Source: Lachnospiraceae bacterium
GTDB lineage: Bacteria > Bacillota > Clostridia > Lachnospirales > Lachnospiraceae
Assembly (NCBI GenBank): GCA_021770755.1
Contig: JAETQI010000034.1
Location: 1-48,367, forward strand
DNA length: 48,367 bases
Direction of reading: 5' to 3'
A program made the position numbers and the translations under genes. The notes under the pieces were generated by a model. It had not been told where the DNA came from and ran no database searches. It saw only the letters and a list, made by a program, of their open reading frames with translations. Position 1 is the first letter of the stretch. Each line of letters starts with the position of its first letter. Positions 17,504 through 26,587 of the stretch are shown one piece after another.

Positions 17504-17548
17504 AATGGAAAAAATTCTTATATTCATGGGAATTTTTTCCATTTTTTG
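17504..17548 (+). terminator. intrinsic terminator after polC
   Basis: AATGGAAAAAATTC (17504-17517) and GAATTTTTTCCATT (17530-17543) form a perfect 14-bp stem with a 12-nt loop, followed by further T residues. It separates the housekeeping operon from the dcw cluster. Confidence 0.9.
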
Positions 17549-17617
17549 ATACATAAGGAGAACGGATATTGCCGTCAGCAAGGCAGTTTAGGCATTTTTA
17601 GCATCATGTAAGGTCTA

Positions 17618-17646
17618 TTGAATACATAAGTTCTGCTTGTTATTTT
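17618..17646 (+). promoter_or_regulatory. candidate promoter of the dcw cluster
   Basis: TTGAAT (17618-17623) and TATTTT (17641-17646) are 17 bp apart. An alternative pair, TTGGCA (17645-17650) and TATGAA (17669-17674), has 18 bp spacing and would overlap the MraZ boxes directly. Either would serve mraZ; the sequence does not decide which. Confidence 0.45.
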
Positions 17647-17672
17647 GGCATGTTTCATGTAAAATGAATATG

Positions 17673-17712
17673 AAAGTGGTAGAAAGTGGAACCAAGTGGC
17701 ACAAAGTGGTGG
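17673..17712 (+). promoter_or_regulatory. MraZ operator: four AAGTGG boxes at 10-bp spacing
   Basis: Four direct 10-bp units lie end to end: AAAGTGGTAG (17673), AAAGTGGAAC (17683), CAAGTGGCAC (17693) and AAAGTGGTGG (17703). MraZ is known to bind arrays of short GTGG/TGGG-type repeats with one-turn spacing upstream of its own gene and to control the dcw operon. The array ends 7 bases before the mraZ start codon, so it lies in the leader or over the promoter. Confidence 0.85.
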
Positions 17713-17719
17713 TGATTGG

Positions 17720-18151
17720 ATGTTCATGGGTGAATACAATCATACGATAGACACGAAAGGCAGGCTGATTATTCCCTCGAAGTTCCGCGAAGTTTTGGGA
17801 GATGATTTCGTGGTGACGAAGGGGCTTGATGGCTGTCTGTTTGTGTATGACAACGCCGAGTGGTCCGCTTTTGAAGAGAAGCTGAAAGCTTTGCCGCTTA
17901 TGAACAAAGAGTCCCGCAAATTTGTCCGCTTTTTTCTGGCGGGAGCAGCCAGCGTGGAGGTGGACAAGCAGGGAAGAATACTGATACCGTCTGTGTTAAG
18001 GGAGTTTGCGGCGCTGGATAAGGATGTCGTTCTCGCGGGAGTAGGAGGGCGCATCGAAATCTGGAGCAGGGATCGTTGGGAGGAAACTTCGCAGTACGAC
18101 GATATGGATGATATCGCAGAAAACATGTCTGAGCTTGGGCTGATGATCTGA
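17720..18151 (+). CDS. mraZ: division/cell wall cluster transcriptional repressor MraZ
   Basis: MraZ is an AbrB-like-fold DNA-binding protein that forms ring oligomers and controls the dcw operon, usually as the first gene. The 143-residue product starts MFMGEYNHTIDTKGRLIIPS, with the second family repeat ASVEVDKQGRILIPSVLREF near residues 75-95. The start at 17720 matches the usual MFMGEY N-terminus; GTG 17696 would run through the operator boxes. The four MraZ boxes immediately upstream point to autoregulation. rsmH follows. Confidence 0.96.
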   Translation: MFMGEYNHTIDTKGRLIIPSKFREVLGDDFVVTKGLDGCLFVYDNAEWSAFEEKLKALPLMNKESRKFVRFFLAGAASVEVDKQGRILIPSVLREFAALDKDVVLAGVGGRIEIWSRDRWEETSQYDDMDDIAENMSELGLMI

Positions 18152-18229
18152 TGCTGCCCCAGAGCAGGCTGTGGAGCAGATTCCCGGAGCGTGTATGCGC
18201 TCCAGAAAGTCTCGGAAAGGAACCGGAGT

Positions 18230-19171
18230 ATGGATATGGAATTTAGACACACATCAGTATTGCTTGAAGAAACGATCAATGCACTCAATATCAAACCGGA
18301 TGGTGTATATCTGGACGGCACCCTTGGCGGGGGTGGACATGCCTGCGAGGTGTGCAGGAGACTGGGAGACGGCGGAAGGTTTTACGGGATCGACCAGGAT
18401 GAAGCCGCTGTAGAGGCAGCAGGAAAACGATTAGAAGAATTTGGAGAAAAAGTTACGATCATCAGAGATAATTACTGCAATGCGAGAGAGGCACTGAGGG
18501 CAAGGGGCGTGGAGAATGTGGATGGCATCGTCCTTGATCTTGGTGTGTCCTCGTATCAGTTGGACACGGTGGAGCGGGGGTTTAGCTACAAGTATGACAC
18601 AACGCTCGACATGCGTATGGATCAGCGGCAGAAGCTGACAGCAAGGGATATCGTGAACGAGTACGATGAACAGTCGCTGTACCGGATCATCAGGGATTAC
18701 GGGGAGGATCAGTTTGCCAGAAACATTGCAAAGCATATTGTGCAGACAAGGGCGAAGAAGCCGGTCGAGACCACCTTTGAATTAAATGAGATCATCAAGG
18801 CGGCGATCCCGGCAAAGATGCGGGCGGTGGGCGGACACCCGTCGAAAAGGACATTTCAGGCGATCCGCATCGAATGCAATCATGAGCTTGATGTACTAAG
18901 AGATTCCCTGCAGGATCTGATAGACCTGCTGAATCCGTGGGGAAGGCTGTGCATCATTACTTTTCATTCGCTCGAGGACAGGATCGTCAAGAATTTTTTC
19001 AGGGAGATGGAGAACCCATGCACCTGTCCGCCGGAATTTCCGGTGTGTATCTGCGGAAAGATTCCATATGGAAAGGTTGTAACCCGCAAGCCGATCCTGC
19101 CAACGCAGGAGGAGACGGGGGAAAATCCGAGATCAAAGAGCGCGAAACTCAGGGTCTTTGAGCGGATCTGA
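18230..19171 (+). CDS. rsmH: 16S rRNA (cytosine(1402)-N(4))-methyltransferase
   Basis: RsmH (MraW) methylates N4 of C1402 in 16S rRNA using S-adenosylmethionine. The 313-residue protein starts with [13 protein letters not shown] and has the SAM-binding [14 protein letters not shown] segment, [11 protein letters not shown], and the C-terminal [18 protein letters not shown] motif, all diagnostic. ATG 18230 has AAAGGA at 18216-18221; ATG 18236 with CGGAG at 18224-18228 is an equally reasonable start. It is in the usual place, second in the dcw cluster. Confidence 0.96.
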   Translation: MDMEFRHTSVLLEETINALNIKPDGVYLDGTLGGGGHACEVCRRLGDGGRFYGIDQDEAAVEAAGKRLEEFGEKVTIIRDNYCNAREALRARGVENVDGIVLDLGVSSYQLDTVERGFSYKYDTTLDMRMDQRQKLTARDIVNEYDEQSLYRIIRDYGEDQFARNIAKHIVQTRAKKPVETTFELNEIIKAAIPAKMRAVGGHPSKRTFQAIRIECNHELDVLRDSLQDLIDLLNPWGRLCIITFHSLEDRIVKNFFREMENPCTCPPEFPVCICGKIPYGKVVTRKPILPTQEETGENPRSKSAKLRVFERI

Positions 19172-19204
19172 TTAGTTAGTTATAATTAAGAAAGGACATT
19201 GAAA

Positions 19205-19714
19205 ATGAGACATGCCAACCAAGCAACAAGGACAAGTACGGGCAGACAAAGCGCAGGCAGTCGAAATACCAGTCAAAATTATCAATATATAGAAGGAAGT
19301 GCGGTCAGAAAGCTGCAGACTGCATCTGCGAGGCGTGCCCCCCAGAGAACGGTGAGCCGCTCACAGACTTTACGCAGAACCAGGATCAAGGCAGTTCCCA
19401 TGAATAAGGGGTATATTGCCGTGGCGGCTGTGGCGTTTGTGATTGTCTGCAGCGTGCTGATAGGATATGTGAACCTGCAGTCCAATATCACAAACCATAT
19501 CACGACCATTTCAAAGCTCGAGAGCCAGCTCTACGAGATGAAGCTCGCTAATGACGAGACTTACACAAAGATCATGAGCAGCATTGACTTAGAGGAGATC
19601 AAACGGATCGCGGTCAATGAGCTCGGTATGAAATATGCAAAAGAAGGGCAGGTTGTCGAGTACACTGGCGAGGGAAATGATTATGTCCGTCAGTACGGGG
19701 CGTTACCGGAGTGA
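19205..19714 (+). CDS. ftsL: FtsL-like cell division protein
   Basis: This 169-residue bitopic protein has a basic, Ser/Arg-rich N-terminus, one membrane span at about residues 65-86 (GYIAVAAVAFVIVCSVLIGY) and a coiled-coil segment near 90-125. It ends with the ELGMKYAKEGQVVEY stretch common to FtsL/DivIC proteins. FtsL bridges FtsQ/DivIB and the septal synthase. Sequence conservation in the family is low, so the call rests on topology, the C-terminal signature and the position between rsmH and the penicillin-binding proteins. ATG 19205 has AAAGGA at 19191-19196. The 80-residue cytoplasmic tail is longer than in Bacillus. Confidence 0.85.
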   Translation: MRHANQATRTSTGRQSAGSRNTSQNYQYIEGSAVRKLQTASARRAPQRTVSRSQTLRRTRIKAVPMNKGYIAVAAVAFVIVCSVLIGYVNLQSNITNHITTISKLESQLYEMKLANDETYTKIMSSIDLEEIKRIAVNELGMKYAKEGQVVEYTGEGNDYVRQYGALPE

Positions 19715-19742
19715 TCAGTAGTAGTATAAGCAGGGTGATTTG

Positions 19743-22082
19743 ATGGCAGAGAGAAGTAGAAACGGCAGTAGAAATACCGGCAGGAACCATACCAGAAACA
19801 ATAATAATGTCAGGCACAAGAGCAGTAATCCCAGCCATAATACCAAGGCTGACAGAAAAAGACTGAGACGACAACGTGTAAGCTTAAACAAAGTAAAATC
19901 CATGAAGCTGGCAGTGATGATGATGGTCATCCTGCTGGCTTTTGCGGGATTGGGGGGACGTCTGTACGTTCTCGCGCGCGACAACCGGAACGATTACCAG
20001 AAAAAGATCCTATCGCAGCAGCGCTACGACTCCAAGACGCTGCCGTTTAAGAGGGGGAGTATCTTAGATGCCAACGGGACGATCCTCGCGGCGAGCGAGA
20101 AGGTGTACAATGTCGTTCTCGACTGCAAAGTCATGCTCTCTGACGAAAAGAACGAGGAGCCCACGCTGACGGCACTTGCCGAGTGTTTTGGGCTGAATCA
20201 GGCGGAGCTGAGGCAGTATGTGGAGGAGCACCCGAACTCGCAGTACTATGTCCTTAAGAAGCGGATCACCTACGACGAGATGAGTCCGTTCCTTGACAGG
20301 AAGAACGAGTACAATGAGACTTCCGCAAAGAGCAAGGAAAAGATAGGGCTCATCAACGGTGTGTGGTTTGAGGAGGAGTATATCAGACGCTATCCGAACA
20401 ACACGCTCGCCTGCGACGTGATCGGTTTTACCGGAACGGACAACAATGGAACATATGGGCTGGAAGAGTATTACAATGATCTGTTAAATGGTACGAATGG
20501 AAGAGAGTACGGATATCTGAACGATGACGCGGCGCTGGAGCGCAAGACGGTGCCGGCGGTGGACGGCAGCACGCTTGTGAGCACGATCGACGCCAATATC
20601 CAGGCGATCTGCGAGAAATATATCAAGCAGTTCAACGAGGAGCACTTAGGCGAGTTCCGGGAGGGAGAGCAGGGTGCTCACAACATTGGTGTCATTGTCC
20701 AGAACTGCAACAACGGCGAGATCATGGCGATGGCGAGCTACCCCGACTTTGACCTCAACAATCCGAAGGATCTGTCGGCGTATTATACGCAGGAGCAGAT
20801 CACACAGATGGAGGCGGATGATACCTACTACGATGCGCTGAATGAACTGTGGAGAAATTTCTGTATATCGGACACGTATGAGCCGGGATCTACGGCGAAG
20901 GCGATCACGCTGGCAGCGGGACTTGAGACCGGAAGGATCGTGGGCAATGAGACGTATGCCTGCGGCGGCAAACTTGAGGTAGGCGGCCACGAGATCAACT
21001 GCAATGTCAAGTCTGGACATGGTGTGCTAGACGTGAGCGGTTCTCTGGAGATGTCATGCAATGTGGCGTTCATGAAGATGGGCGAGGCGCTCGGGGTGAA
21101 GAACACGATACAGTTTGAGCGGATATTTAATATCGGGTTAAAGACCAATATCGACCTTGCGGGGGAGGCAAGGACAGCGAACCTGGTTTATAATGAGAAC
21201 ACAATGAATTCCGCGGAGCTTGCGACGGCGTCTTTTGGACAAGGTTTCAATGTTACGATGATCGAGATGGTGACAGCCTTTTCTTCTATTATAAATGGTG
21301 GATATTATTATGAGCCGCACATGGTCAGCAAGATCGTGAACTCGAATGGTGACACGATCAAGAATATCGAGCCTAGAGTGTTGAAACAGACAATATCGGC
21401 AACAACGTCGGAGCAGATGCGGCAGTATCTTTACGCAACGGTCGCGGAAGGAACAGGAAAATCAGCGCGCCCAGCGGGATATGCGATCGGCGGAAAGACA
21501 GGGACTGCGGAGATGGTGCCGCGTGATCATAAAAATTATGTGGTCTCCTTTATTGGATTTGCGCCGGCGGATGATCCGCAGATCGTGATCTACTGTGTGA
21601 TCGACAGACCGAATGTGGCGAGGCAGGATCATGCGACGTATGCGACGGGTATTGTCAAGAACATATTGACAGAGGTACTCCCTTATCTGCACATTGCAAG
21701 GACAGAGGAGATGACGATCGCGGAGCAGGAGGAAGTGGACAATCTGCTCGGCAATATCGTGCAGGGCGACGCGCCCGAAGGTGAGGGCGGCGAAAATGGA
21801 GACGGCGAGGCAGGAGATGGTGCAAATGGTGAGAACGGCGATGCCGCCGGAGACGGGGACGGTGGATCCGGACAGCCCGGCGAATCTGGCGACGGGGGAT
21901 CATCGGGGGCATCCGGCGGAGCGGGTGCCGTGAATCCGTTTTATGTAGTGGATCCGGACACTGGGGAGCTGGTCGATCCGGTGACCGGGGAGCCGGCGGA
22001 AATGAATCATGTTTCGGAGGACGGTGACGCCCTTCCAGAGCCGGCAGAAGGCGATGATGCCGAACCGCCCGCAGAGGAGTAG
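19743..22082 (+). CDS. class B penicillin-binding protein (FtsI/PBP2B-like) with acidic C-terminal tail
   Basis: A septal peptidoglycan transpeptidase. The 779-residue protein has an Arg/Asn/Ser-rich cytoplasmic tail of about 50 residues, one span near 55-75, a dimerisation domain with PFKRGSILDANGTILA, and a transpeptidase domain with all three motifs: S383-T-A-K, S438-C-N and K585-T-G. After about residue 665 comes a Gly/Glu/Asp/Asn low-complexity stretch, then an 'NPFYVVDPDTGELVDP' segment and an acidic end; no PASTA domain is seen. ATG 19743 follows AGGGTGA at 19732-19738. A second class B protein follows directly. The likely role is vegetative septation (FtsI), inferred from the intact KTG and its position after ftsL. 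Confidence 0.93.
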   Translation: MAERSRNGSRNTGRNHTRNNNNVRHKSSNPSHNTKADRKRLRRQRVSLNKVKSMKLAVMMMVILLAFAGLGGRLYVLARDNRNDYQKKILSQQRYDSKTLPFKRGSILDANGTILAASEKVYNVVLDCKVMLSDEKNEEPTLTALAECFGLNQAELRQYVEEHPNSQYYVLKKRITYDEMSPFLDRKNEYNETSAKSKEKIGLINGVWFEEEYIRRYPNNTLACDVIGFTGTDNNGTYGLEEYYNDLLNGTNGREYGYLNDDAALERKTVPAVDGSTLVSTIDANIQAICEKYIKQFNEEHLGEFREGEQGAHNIGVIVQNCNNGEIMAMASYPDFDLNNPKDLSAYYTQEQITQMEADDTYYDALNELWRNFCISDTYEPGSTAKAITLAAGLETGRIVGNETYACGGKLEVGGHEINCNVKSGHGVLDVSGSLEMSCNVAFMKMGEALGVKNTIQFERIFNIGLKTNIDLAGEARTANLVYNENTMNSAELATASFGQGFNVTMIEMVTAFSSIINGGYYYEPHMVSKIVNSNGDTIKNIEPRVLKQTISATTSEQMRQYLYATVAEGTGKSARPAGYAIGGKTGTAEMVPRDHKNYVVSFIGFAPADDPQIVIYCVIDRPNVARQDHATYATGIVKNILTEVLPYLHIARTEEMTIAEQEEVDNLLGNIVQGDAPEGEGGENGDGEAGDGANGENGDAAGDGDGGSGQPGESGDGGSSGASGGAGAVNPFYVVDPDTGELVDPVTGEPAEMNHVSEDGDALPEPAEGDDAEPPAEE

Positions 22083-22184
22083 GATCCGGCGCAGAGACTG
22101 CTTTTTTGCAGATATAGTTCTCTTGATCCGCAAAATGTCATAAAATAGTAGCAATACAAAATTTTGTGATGACAGAGGGCAGAG

Positions 22185-23948
22185 ATGGCGATTAGAAACA
22201 GCGCGGGAAGACGGAACATGACCGTACAGAAGAGGAAGACCTTTGTGCTGTGTACAGTGTGTGTGGTGATGCTGTTGCTTCTGGGCGTGCGCGTGGGATA
22301 TCTGATGATCCTGCGCTCGGAGTACTATACGGAACTGGCGACGCAGCTCCATGAGAGGGAGCGCGATATCAAGGCTGCAAGGGGCAGGATCATCGATTCG
22401 ACAGGGACTGTCCTGGCGGACAACAAGACGGTCTGCACGATATCGGTCATTCACAGCCAGCTCGAGGAACCCGAGCGCGTGATCGATATGCTGTGTGAGG
22501 AATTGGGGCTTTCTGAGGAGTATGTGCGCAAGCGTGTGGAGAAATACAGCGCGAGGGAGCGCATCAAGAGCAACGTGGACAAAGAGACAGGCGACAGGAT
22601 ACGAAATCATGATATGGCAGGGGTGAAGGTGGATGAGGACTATAAGCGATATTATCCGTATGACGATCTGGCATCGAAGGTGTTAGGTTTCACAGGAGGG
22701 GATAATCAGGGGATCATCGGGCTCGAAGTCACGTATGAGGAGTATCTGACCGGCAGGAAGGGACAGATCCTGACGCTGACAGATGCTAAAGGGATCGAAC
22801 TCGACGGCATGGGGGAGCGCAGGAAGGAACCGGAGGCGGGAAAGGATCTGTATGTCAGCATCGATGTGAACGTACAGCGGTATGCGATGCAGCTTGCAAA
22901 GCAGGCATACGAGACAAAGCAGGCTGCGGGCGTGTCGATCATCGTCATGAATGTGAACAACGGCGAGATCCTGGCGATGGTGGATGTGCCCGAGTTTCAC
23001 CTGAACGATCCGTATACACTGATCGATGAATTTCAGGTGCAGACAGACGCAACAGAGACAAAGCAGGAAAGCACACAGGATCTGCTGAATCAGATGTGGA
23101 GAAACGGCTGCATCAACGATACCTATGAGCCGGGCTCCACGTTCAAGATCATCACGGCGGCCGCGGGGCTGGAGAGCGGCGCGGTGCGTCTGGAAGACAA
23201 TTTTTCCTGTCCGGGATTTATCATCGTGGATGACCGGAGGATCCGCTGCCACAAGATCGCAGGACACGGCGCGGAGGATTTTACCCACGCAGTCATGAAT
23301 TCCTGCAATCCGGTCTTTATCACAGTCGGCCTGAGGATCGGTGTGGAGCGCTATTATGAGTATTTTACGCAGTTTGGATTGAAGCGCAGGACCGGGATCG
23401 ACCTTCCGGGTGAGGCGGGAACGATCGTGCACCAGAAGGATAAGATCGGCGAGGTAGAGCTTGCCACCATGTCCTTTGGACAGTCCTTTCAGATAACGCC
23501 GATCAGACTGATGACAACTGTGGCGGGGCTGATCAACGGCGGAAATCTGGTGACGCCCCATTTTGGCGTGAAGGCGGTGAGCCCTGACGGCACATCGGTG
23601 GATGAGTTCGTGTATCCGGTTTCGGAAGGCATCGTTTCGTCCGGTACGACAGAGAAACTCAGATATGTACTGGAGCAGGTTGTGGAGAACGGAGGCGGCA
23701 AGAACGGTTATGTGGAAGGCTTCCGCGTGGGCGGCAAGACGGCTACAAGCCAGACGCTTCCAAGGGGGAACGGCAGATATATCGCTTCATTCCTGGGATT
23801 TGCCCCGGCGGATGATCCGAAAGTCATGGCGATTGCCATCATAGACACGCCGCAGGGGACATATTATGGCGGACAGATCGCCGCCCCGGTCGTGCGGCAG
23901 CTTTTTGAGAATATACTGCCGTATCTTGAGGAGATCGGCTATCAATGA
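22185..23948 (+). CDS. class B penicillin-binding protein, SpoVD-like, with KTA in place of KTG
   Basis: The 587-residue protein has a short basic tail, one span near residues 20-40, a dimerisation domain beginning IKAARGRIIDSTG, and a transpeptidase domain with S318-T-F-K and S373-C-N. The third motif reads GGKTATSQ, that is K518-T-A rather than KTG. From memory this variant occurs in SpoVD-like proteins of Clostridia, so it probably does not mean loss of function. In Bacillus, SpoVD makes the spore cortex. The protein is clearly paralogous to the preceding gene but lacks its acidic tail. ATG 22185 has GAGGG at 22175-22179. The sporulation role is inferred from similarity. Confidence 0.9.
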   Translation: MAIRNSAGRRNMTVQKRKTFVLCTVCVVMLLLLGVRVGYLMILRSEYYTELATQLHERERDIKAARGRIIDSTGTVLADNKTVCTISVIHSQLEEPERVIDMLCEELGLSEEYVRKRVEKYSARERIKSNVDKETGDRIRNHDMAGVKVDEDYKRYYPYDDLASKVLGFTGGDNQGIIGLEVTYEEYLTGRKGQILTLTDAKGIELDGMGERRKEPEAGKDLYVSIDVNVQRYAMQLAKQAYETKQAAGVSIIVMNVNNGEILAMVDVPEFHLNDPYTLIDEFQVQTDATETKQESTQDLLNQMWRNGCINDTYEPGSTFKIITAAAGLESGAVRLEDNFSCPGFIIVDDRRIRCHKIAGHGAEDFTHAVMNSCNPVFITVGLRIGVERYYEYFTQFGLKRRTGIDLPGEAGTIVHQKDKIGEVELATMSFGQSFQITPIRLMTTVAGLINGGNLVTPHFGVKAVSPDGTSVDEFVYPVSEGIVSSGTTEKLRYVLEQVVENGGGKNGYVEGFRVGGKTATSQTLPRGNGRYIASFLGFAPADDPKVMAIAIIDTPQGTYYGGQIAAPVVRQLFENILPYLEEIGYQ

Positions 23949-23973
23949 TTGTCGGGAGGGTATAGGAAAAGTT

Positions 23974-25359
23974 ATGGTTGATATAAGGGATAAGAGAGTG
24001 ATCGTTGTCGGAACCGGCAAGAGCGGTGTCGGTTCGGCGGTACTGCTCGAAAAGAATGGCGCGCTGCCGGTCATATATGACGGAAATGAGAAGACGGACG
24101 TGGAGTCGGTAAAGGCATCGATCAGGGAGAAGCTCGGGCGCGATACGGCGGCAGAGATCCATATTGGTGCGTTTCCGGAAAAGATCACAGACGGTATTGA
24201 ACTTGCGGTGCTGAGTCCGGGCGTGCCGGTCGACGCGGATTTCGTGTGTTATATGAAAGAGCAGGGGATCCACATATGGGGAGAGATCGAGCTTGCATAT
24301 CATTTTGCGAAGGGCAGGGTGCTCGCGATCACCGGCACGAACGGCAAGACGACGACGACATCGCTCGTGGGACAGATCATGCAGGAGTATTACGACAGTG
24401 TGTATGTCGTTGGCAATATAGGAAATCCCTACACGGACGCTGCGCCGCTCATGCGTGAGGACACGGTGTCTGTCGCGGAGATCTCGAGTTTCCAGTTGGA
24501 GACGATCGAGGATTTCCACCCGCAGGTGTCGGCGATACTCAACATTACGCCGGACCATCTCAACCGTCACCACACGATGGAAAACTATGTCGCGGCGAAG
24601 GAGGCGGTGACGGCAAACCAGACGCAGGAAGATTATTGTATCCTGAATTACGAGAATGATCTTACGAGAGCGTTCGGGGATAGATGCCCGGCGAGGGTTG
24701 TGTACTTCTCGTCGGCGCGGAAACTTAAGGATGGTCTCTATTATGAAGGGGAGGAGATCTATCTTGTCGCGGACGGCGTGGCCAGGCGGCTGTTGAACGT
24801 AAAGACGGACATGAACCTTGTCGGGATCTGCAATATTGAGAATGTCATGGCGGCGATCGGGATCAGCATGAGCGCGGGCGTGCCGATGGAGCAGATTCTT
24901 GCCACCATCAAACGTTTTGTGGCGGTGGAGCACAGGATTGAGTATGTGGCGACGAAGCGGGGAGTCGTGTACTACAATGACTCCAAGGCGACGAACACAG
25001 ACGCCGCCATACAGGGGATACGGGCGATGGACCGCCCGACAGTGCTGATCGGCGGAGGATATGATAAGGGGAGTGATTACGACGACTGGATCCGCAGCTT
25101 TGACGGCAAGGTGAAGAAGCTGGTACTGATCGGACAGACGCGGGAGAAGATCGCTGCCTGCGCTGTAAAATGCGGATTTCCGGAAAATGACATCATATAT
25201 GAAGATACCTTTGAAGCGGCGCTTGGCACCTGTGTGCGGGAGGCGCAGGCGGGAGATGCAGTGCTGCTGTCGCCCGCGTGTGCAAGCTGGGGGATGTTTC
25301 CAAACTACGAAGTGCGGGGCTGTCAGTTCAAAGCGTATGTAAACAGACTGGAGGAGTGA
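23974..25359 (+). CDS. murD: UDP-N-acetylmuramoyl-L-alanine--D-glutamate ligase
   Basis: MurD adds D-glutamate to UDP-MurNAc-L-Ala in the cytoplasm with ATP. The 461-residue product has an N-terminal Rossmann-like domain with VIVVGTGKSGVGSA, the Mur ligase ATP-binding AITGTNGKTTTTSLVG, the ILNITPDHLNRH segment that is specific for MurD, and YYNDSKATNTDAA in the C-terminal half. ATG 23974 follows AGGA at 23964-23967. It lies 25 bases after the SpoVD-like gene, where mraY would normally stand between them; ftsW begins one base after its stop. Confidence 0.97.
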   Translation: MVDIRDKRVIVVGTGKSGVGSAVLLEKNGALPVIYDGNEKTDVESVKASIREKLGRDTAAEIHIGAFPEKITDGIELAVLSPGVPVDADFVCYMKEQGIHIWGEIELAYHFAKGRVLAITGTNGKTTTTSLVGQIMQEYYDSVYVVGNIGNPYTDAAPLMREDTVSVAEISSFQLETIEDFHPQVSAILNITPDHLNRHHTMENYVAAKEAVTANQTQEDYCILNYENDLTRAFGDRCPARVVYFSSARKLKDGLYYEGEEIYLVADGVARRLLNVKTDMNLVGICNIENVMAAIGISMSAGVPMEQILATIKRFVAVEHRIEYVATKRGVVYYNDSKATNTDAAIQGIRAMDRPTVLIGGGYDKGSDYDDWIRSFDGKVKKLVLIGQTREKIAACAVKCGFPENDIIYEDTFEAALGTCVREAQAGDAVLLSPACASWGMFPNYEVRGCQFKAYVNRLEE

Positions 25360-25360
25360 T

Positions 25361-26530
25361 ATGGTGGCGAGACAACGCATGGCAAAGCAGCCGATCAAAT
25401 TCCGCAGCAGCAGGCACAACATGGACTATGTGCTCCTGACGGTCGTGCTGTTTCTGGTCGGGTTCGGACTGCTGATGATCTATTCCGTCAGCTCCTACGA
25501 GGCGGGTGTGGAGCTGGGGGATTCGGCATTTTATCTCAAAAATCAGGCGCAGAACACAGTGATCGGCTTTGTTGCACTGTTTATCATGATCAAGTTTCCG
25601 TACAAGGAGCTGCAGCGGTTCGATGTGCTGGCATTGATCGTGTCCGCGGTATTGATCGTACTGGTCAAGACGCCGATCGGAATAACCAGAAACGGTGCGA
25701 GCCGGTGGGTAAACTTAGGATTTACCTCCTTCCAGCCGGCAGAGGTGGCAAAGATCGGTGTTATCATCTATCTGTCAAGTATCATCCAGAGACTGGAGAG
25801 TCTTGGAAAAAATATCATACGGACGCCCAAGGGGCTCGCGATCGTGATGGTGCCGCCCACGATCATAGCGGGGCTGGTCTATATCCTGACCAGCAACTTA
25901 AGCTCGGCGATCATCATCATGGGAATCGCTGTCGCCATGGTCTTTGTGGCAGTGCCGGATTACAAGTGGTTCGTGGCGGCGGGCGTCACGGTTCTCGCGG
26001 CGGCGGGAGCATTGATCACATATGTGTCAAACGCGGACACGACCGGAGGAAACTTCCGCCTGGGGCGCATCGCAGCGTGGCTCCATCCGGAGGCATACAG
26101 CACAGACAAGGCGTTTCAGACACTCCAGGCGCTGTATGCCATCGGTTCCGGCGGCATCTGGGGGAAAGGTCTGGGGCAGAGCATGCAGAAGAGGGGATTT
26201 CTGCCCGAGGCACAGAATGATATGATCTTTTCGATCATATGTGAGGAGCTGGGGCTTTTCGGCGCGCTGGCGATCATCCTGCTCTTCGTGGTGCTGATCT
26301 GGAGCTGCATGGTCATCGCCAACAAGACGGTGGACCGGTTTGGCTCGCTGCTTGTGGTGGGTGTGATGGCGCACTATGCGATACAGGTCATTCTGAACAT
26401 TGCCGTTGTGACGAACACGATCCCCAATACCGGGATCACGCTGCCGTTCATCAGCTATGGAGGCACTTCGACCCTGTTTCTGCTGACGGAGATCGGGATC
26501 GTGCTCAACGTGAGCAAAAACTGCCGGTAA
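25361..26530 (+). CDS. ftsW: FtsW/SpoVE-type peptidoglycan polymerase (SEDS family)
   Basis: A SEDS glycosyltransferase that polymerises lipid II together with a class B penicillin-binding protein. The 389-residue protein has about ten membrane spans. Recognisable segments are NGASRWVNLGFTSFQPAEVAKI, the large extracellular loop, KRGFLPEAQNDMIFSIICEE with the conserved acidic residues, and the closing NTGITLPFISYGGTS. ATG 25361 overlaps the murD end (GGAGG at 25350-25354), so the pair is translationally coupled. Whether it is the vegetative FtsW or the sporulation SpoVE cannot be told; only one is present here beside two partner penicillin-binding proteins. Confidence 0.95.
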   Translation: MVARQRMAKQPIKFRSSRHNMDYVLLTVVLFLVGFGLLMIYSVSSYEAGVELGDSAFYLKNQAQNTVIGFVALFIMIKFPYKELQRFDVLALIVSAVLIVLVKTPIGITRNGASRWVNLGFTSFQPAEVAKIGVIIYLSSIIQRLESLGKNIIRTPKGLAIVMVPPTIIAGLVYILTSNLSSAIIIMGIAVAMVFVAVPDYKWFVAAGVTVLAAAGALITYVSNADTTGGNFRLGRIAAWLHPEAYSTDKAFQTLQALYAIGSGGIWGKGLGQSMQKRGFLPEAQNDMIFSIICEELGLFGALAIILLFVVLIWSCMVIANKTVDRFGSLLVVGVMAHYAIQVILNIAVVTNTIPNTGITLPFISYGGTSTLFLLTEIGIVLNVSKNCR

Positions 26531-26587
26531 TTTTTCATCCGTCCCCGCATATAATATTGTGACCGATATGATTATGTGGAGAAATCT

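Noticed and set aside
22128-22176. A regulatory hairpin TGTCAT...ATGACA before the SpoVD-like gene
   Set aside because: The arms are short with a bulge and A/T-rich pairing; it is not convincing beyond chance.
22083-22184. A sigma-E promoter before the SpoVD-like gene
   Set aside because: CATAAAAT is present near 22138, but no ATA core lies 16-18 bp upstream, so the pattern is incomplete.
23839-25422. A 527-codon open frame on the minus strand opposite murD
   Set aside because: It is fully antisense to a well-recognised gene, its product is basic and His/Arg-rich as expected for a mirror frame, and it has no family resemblance.
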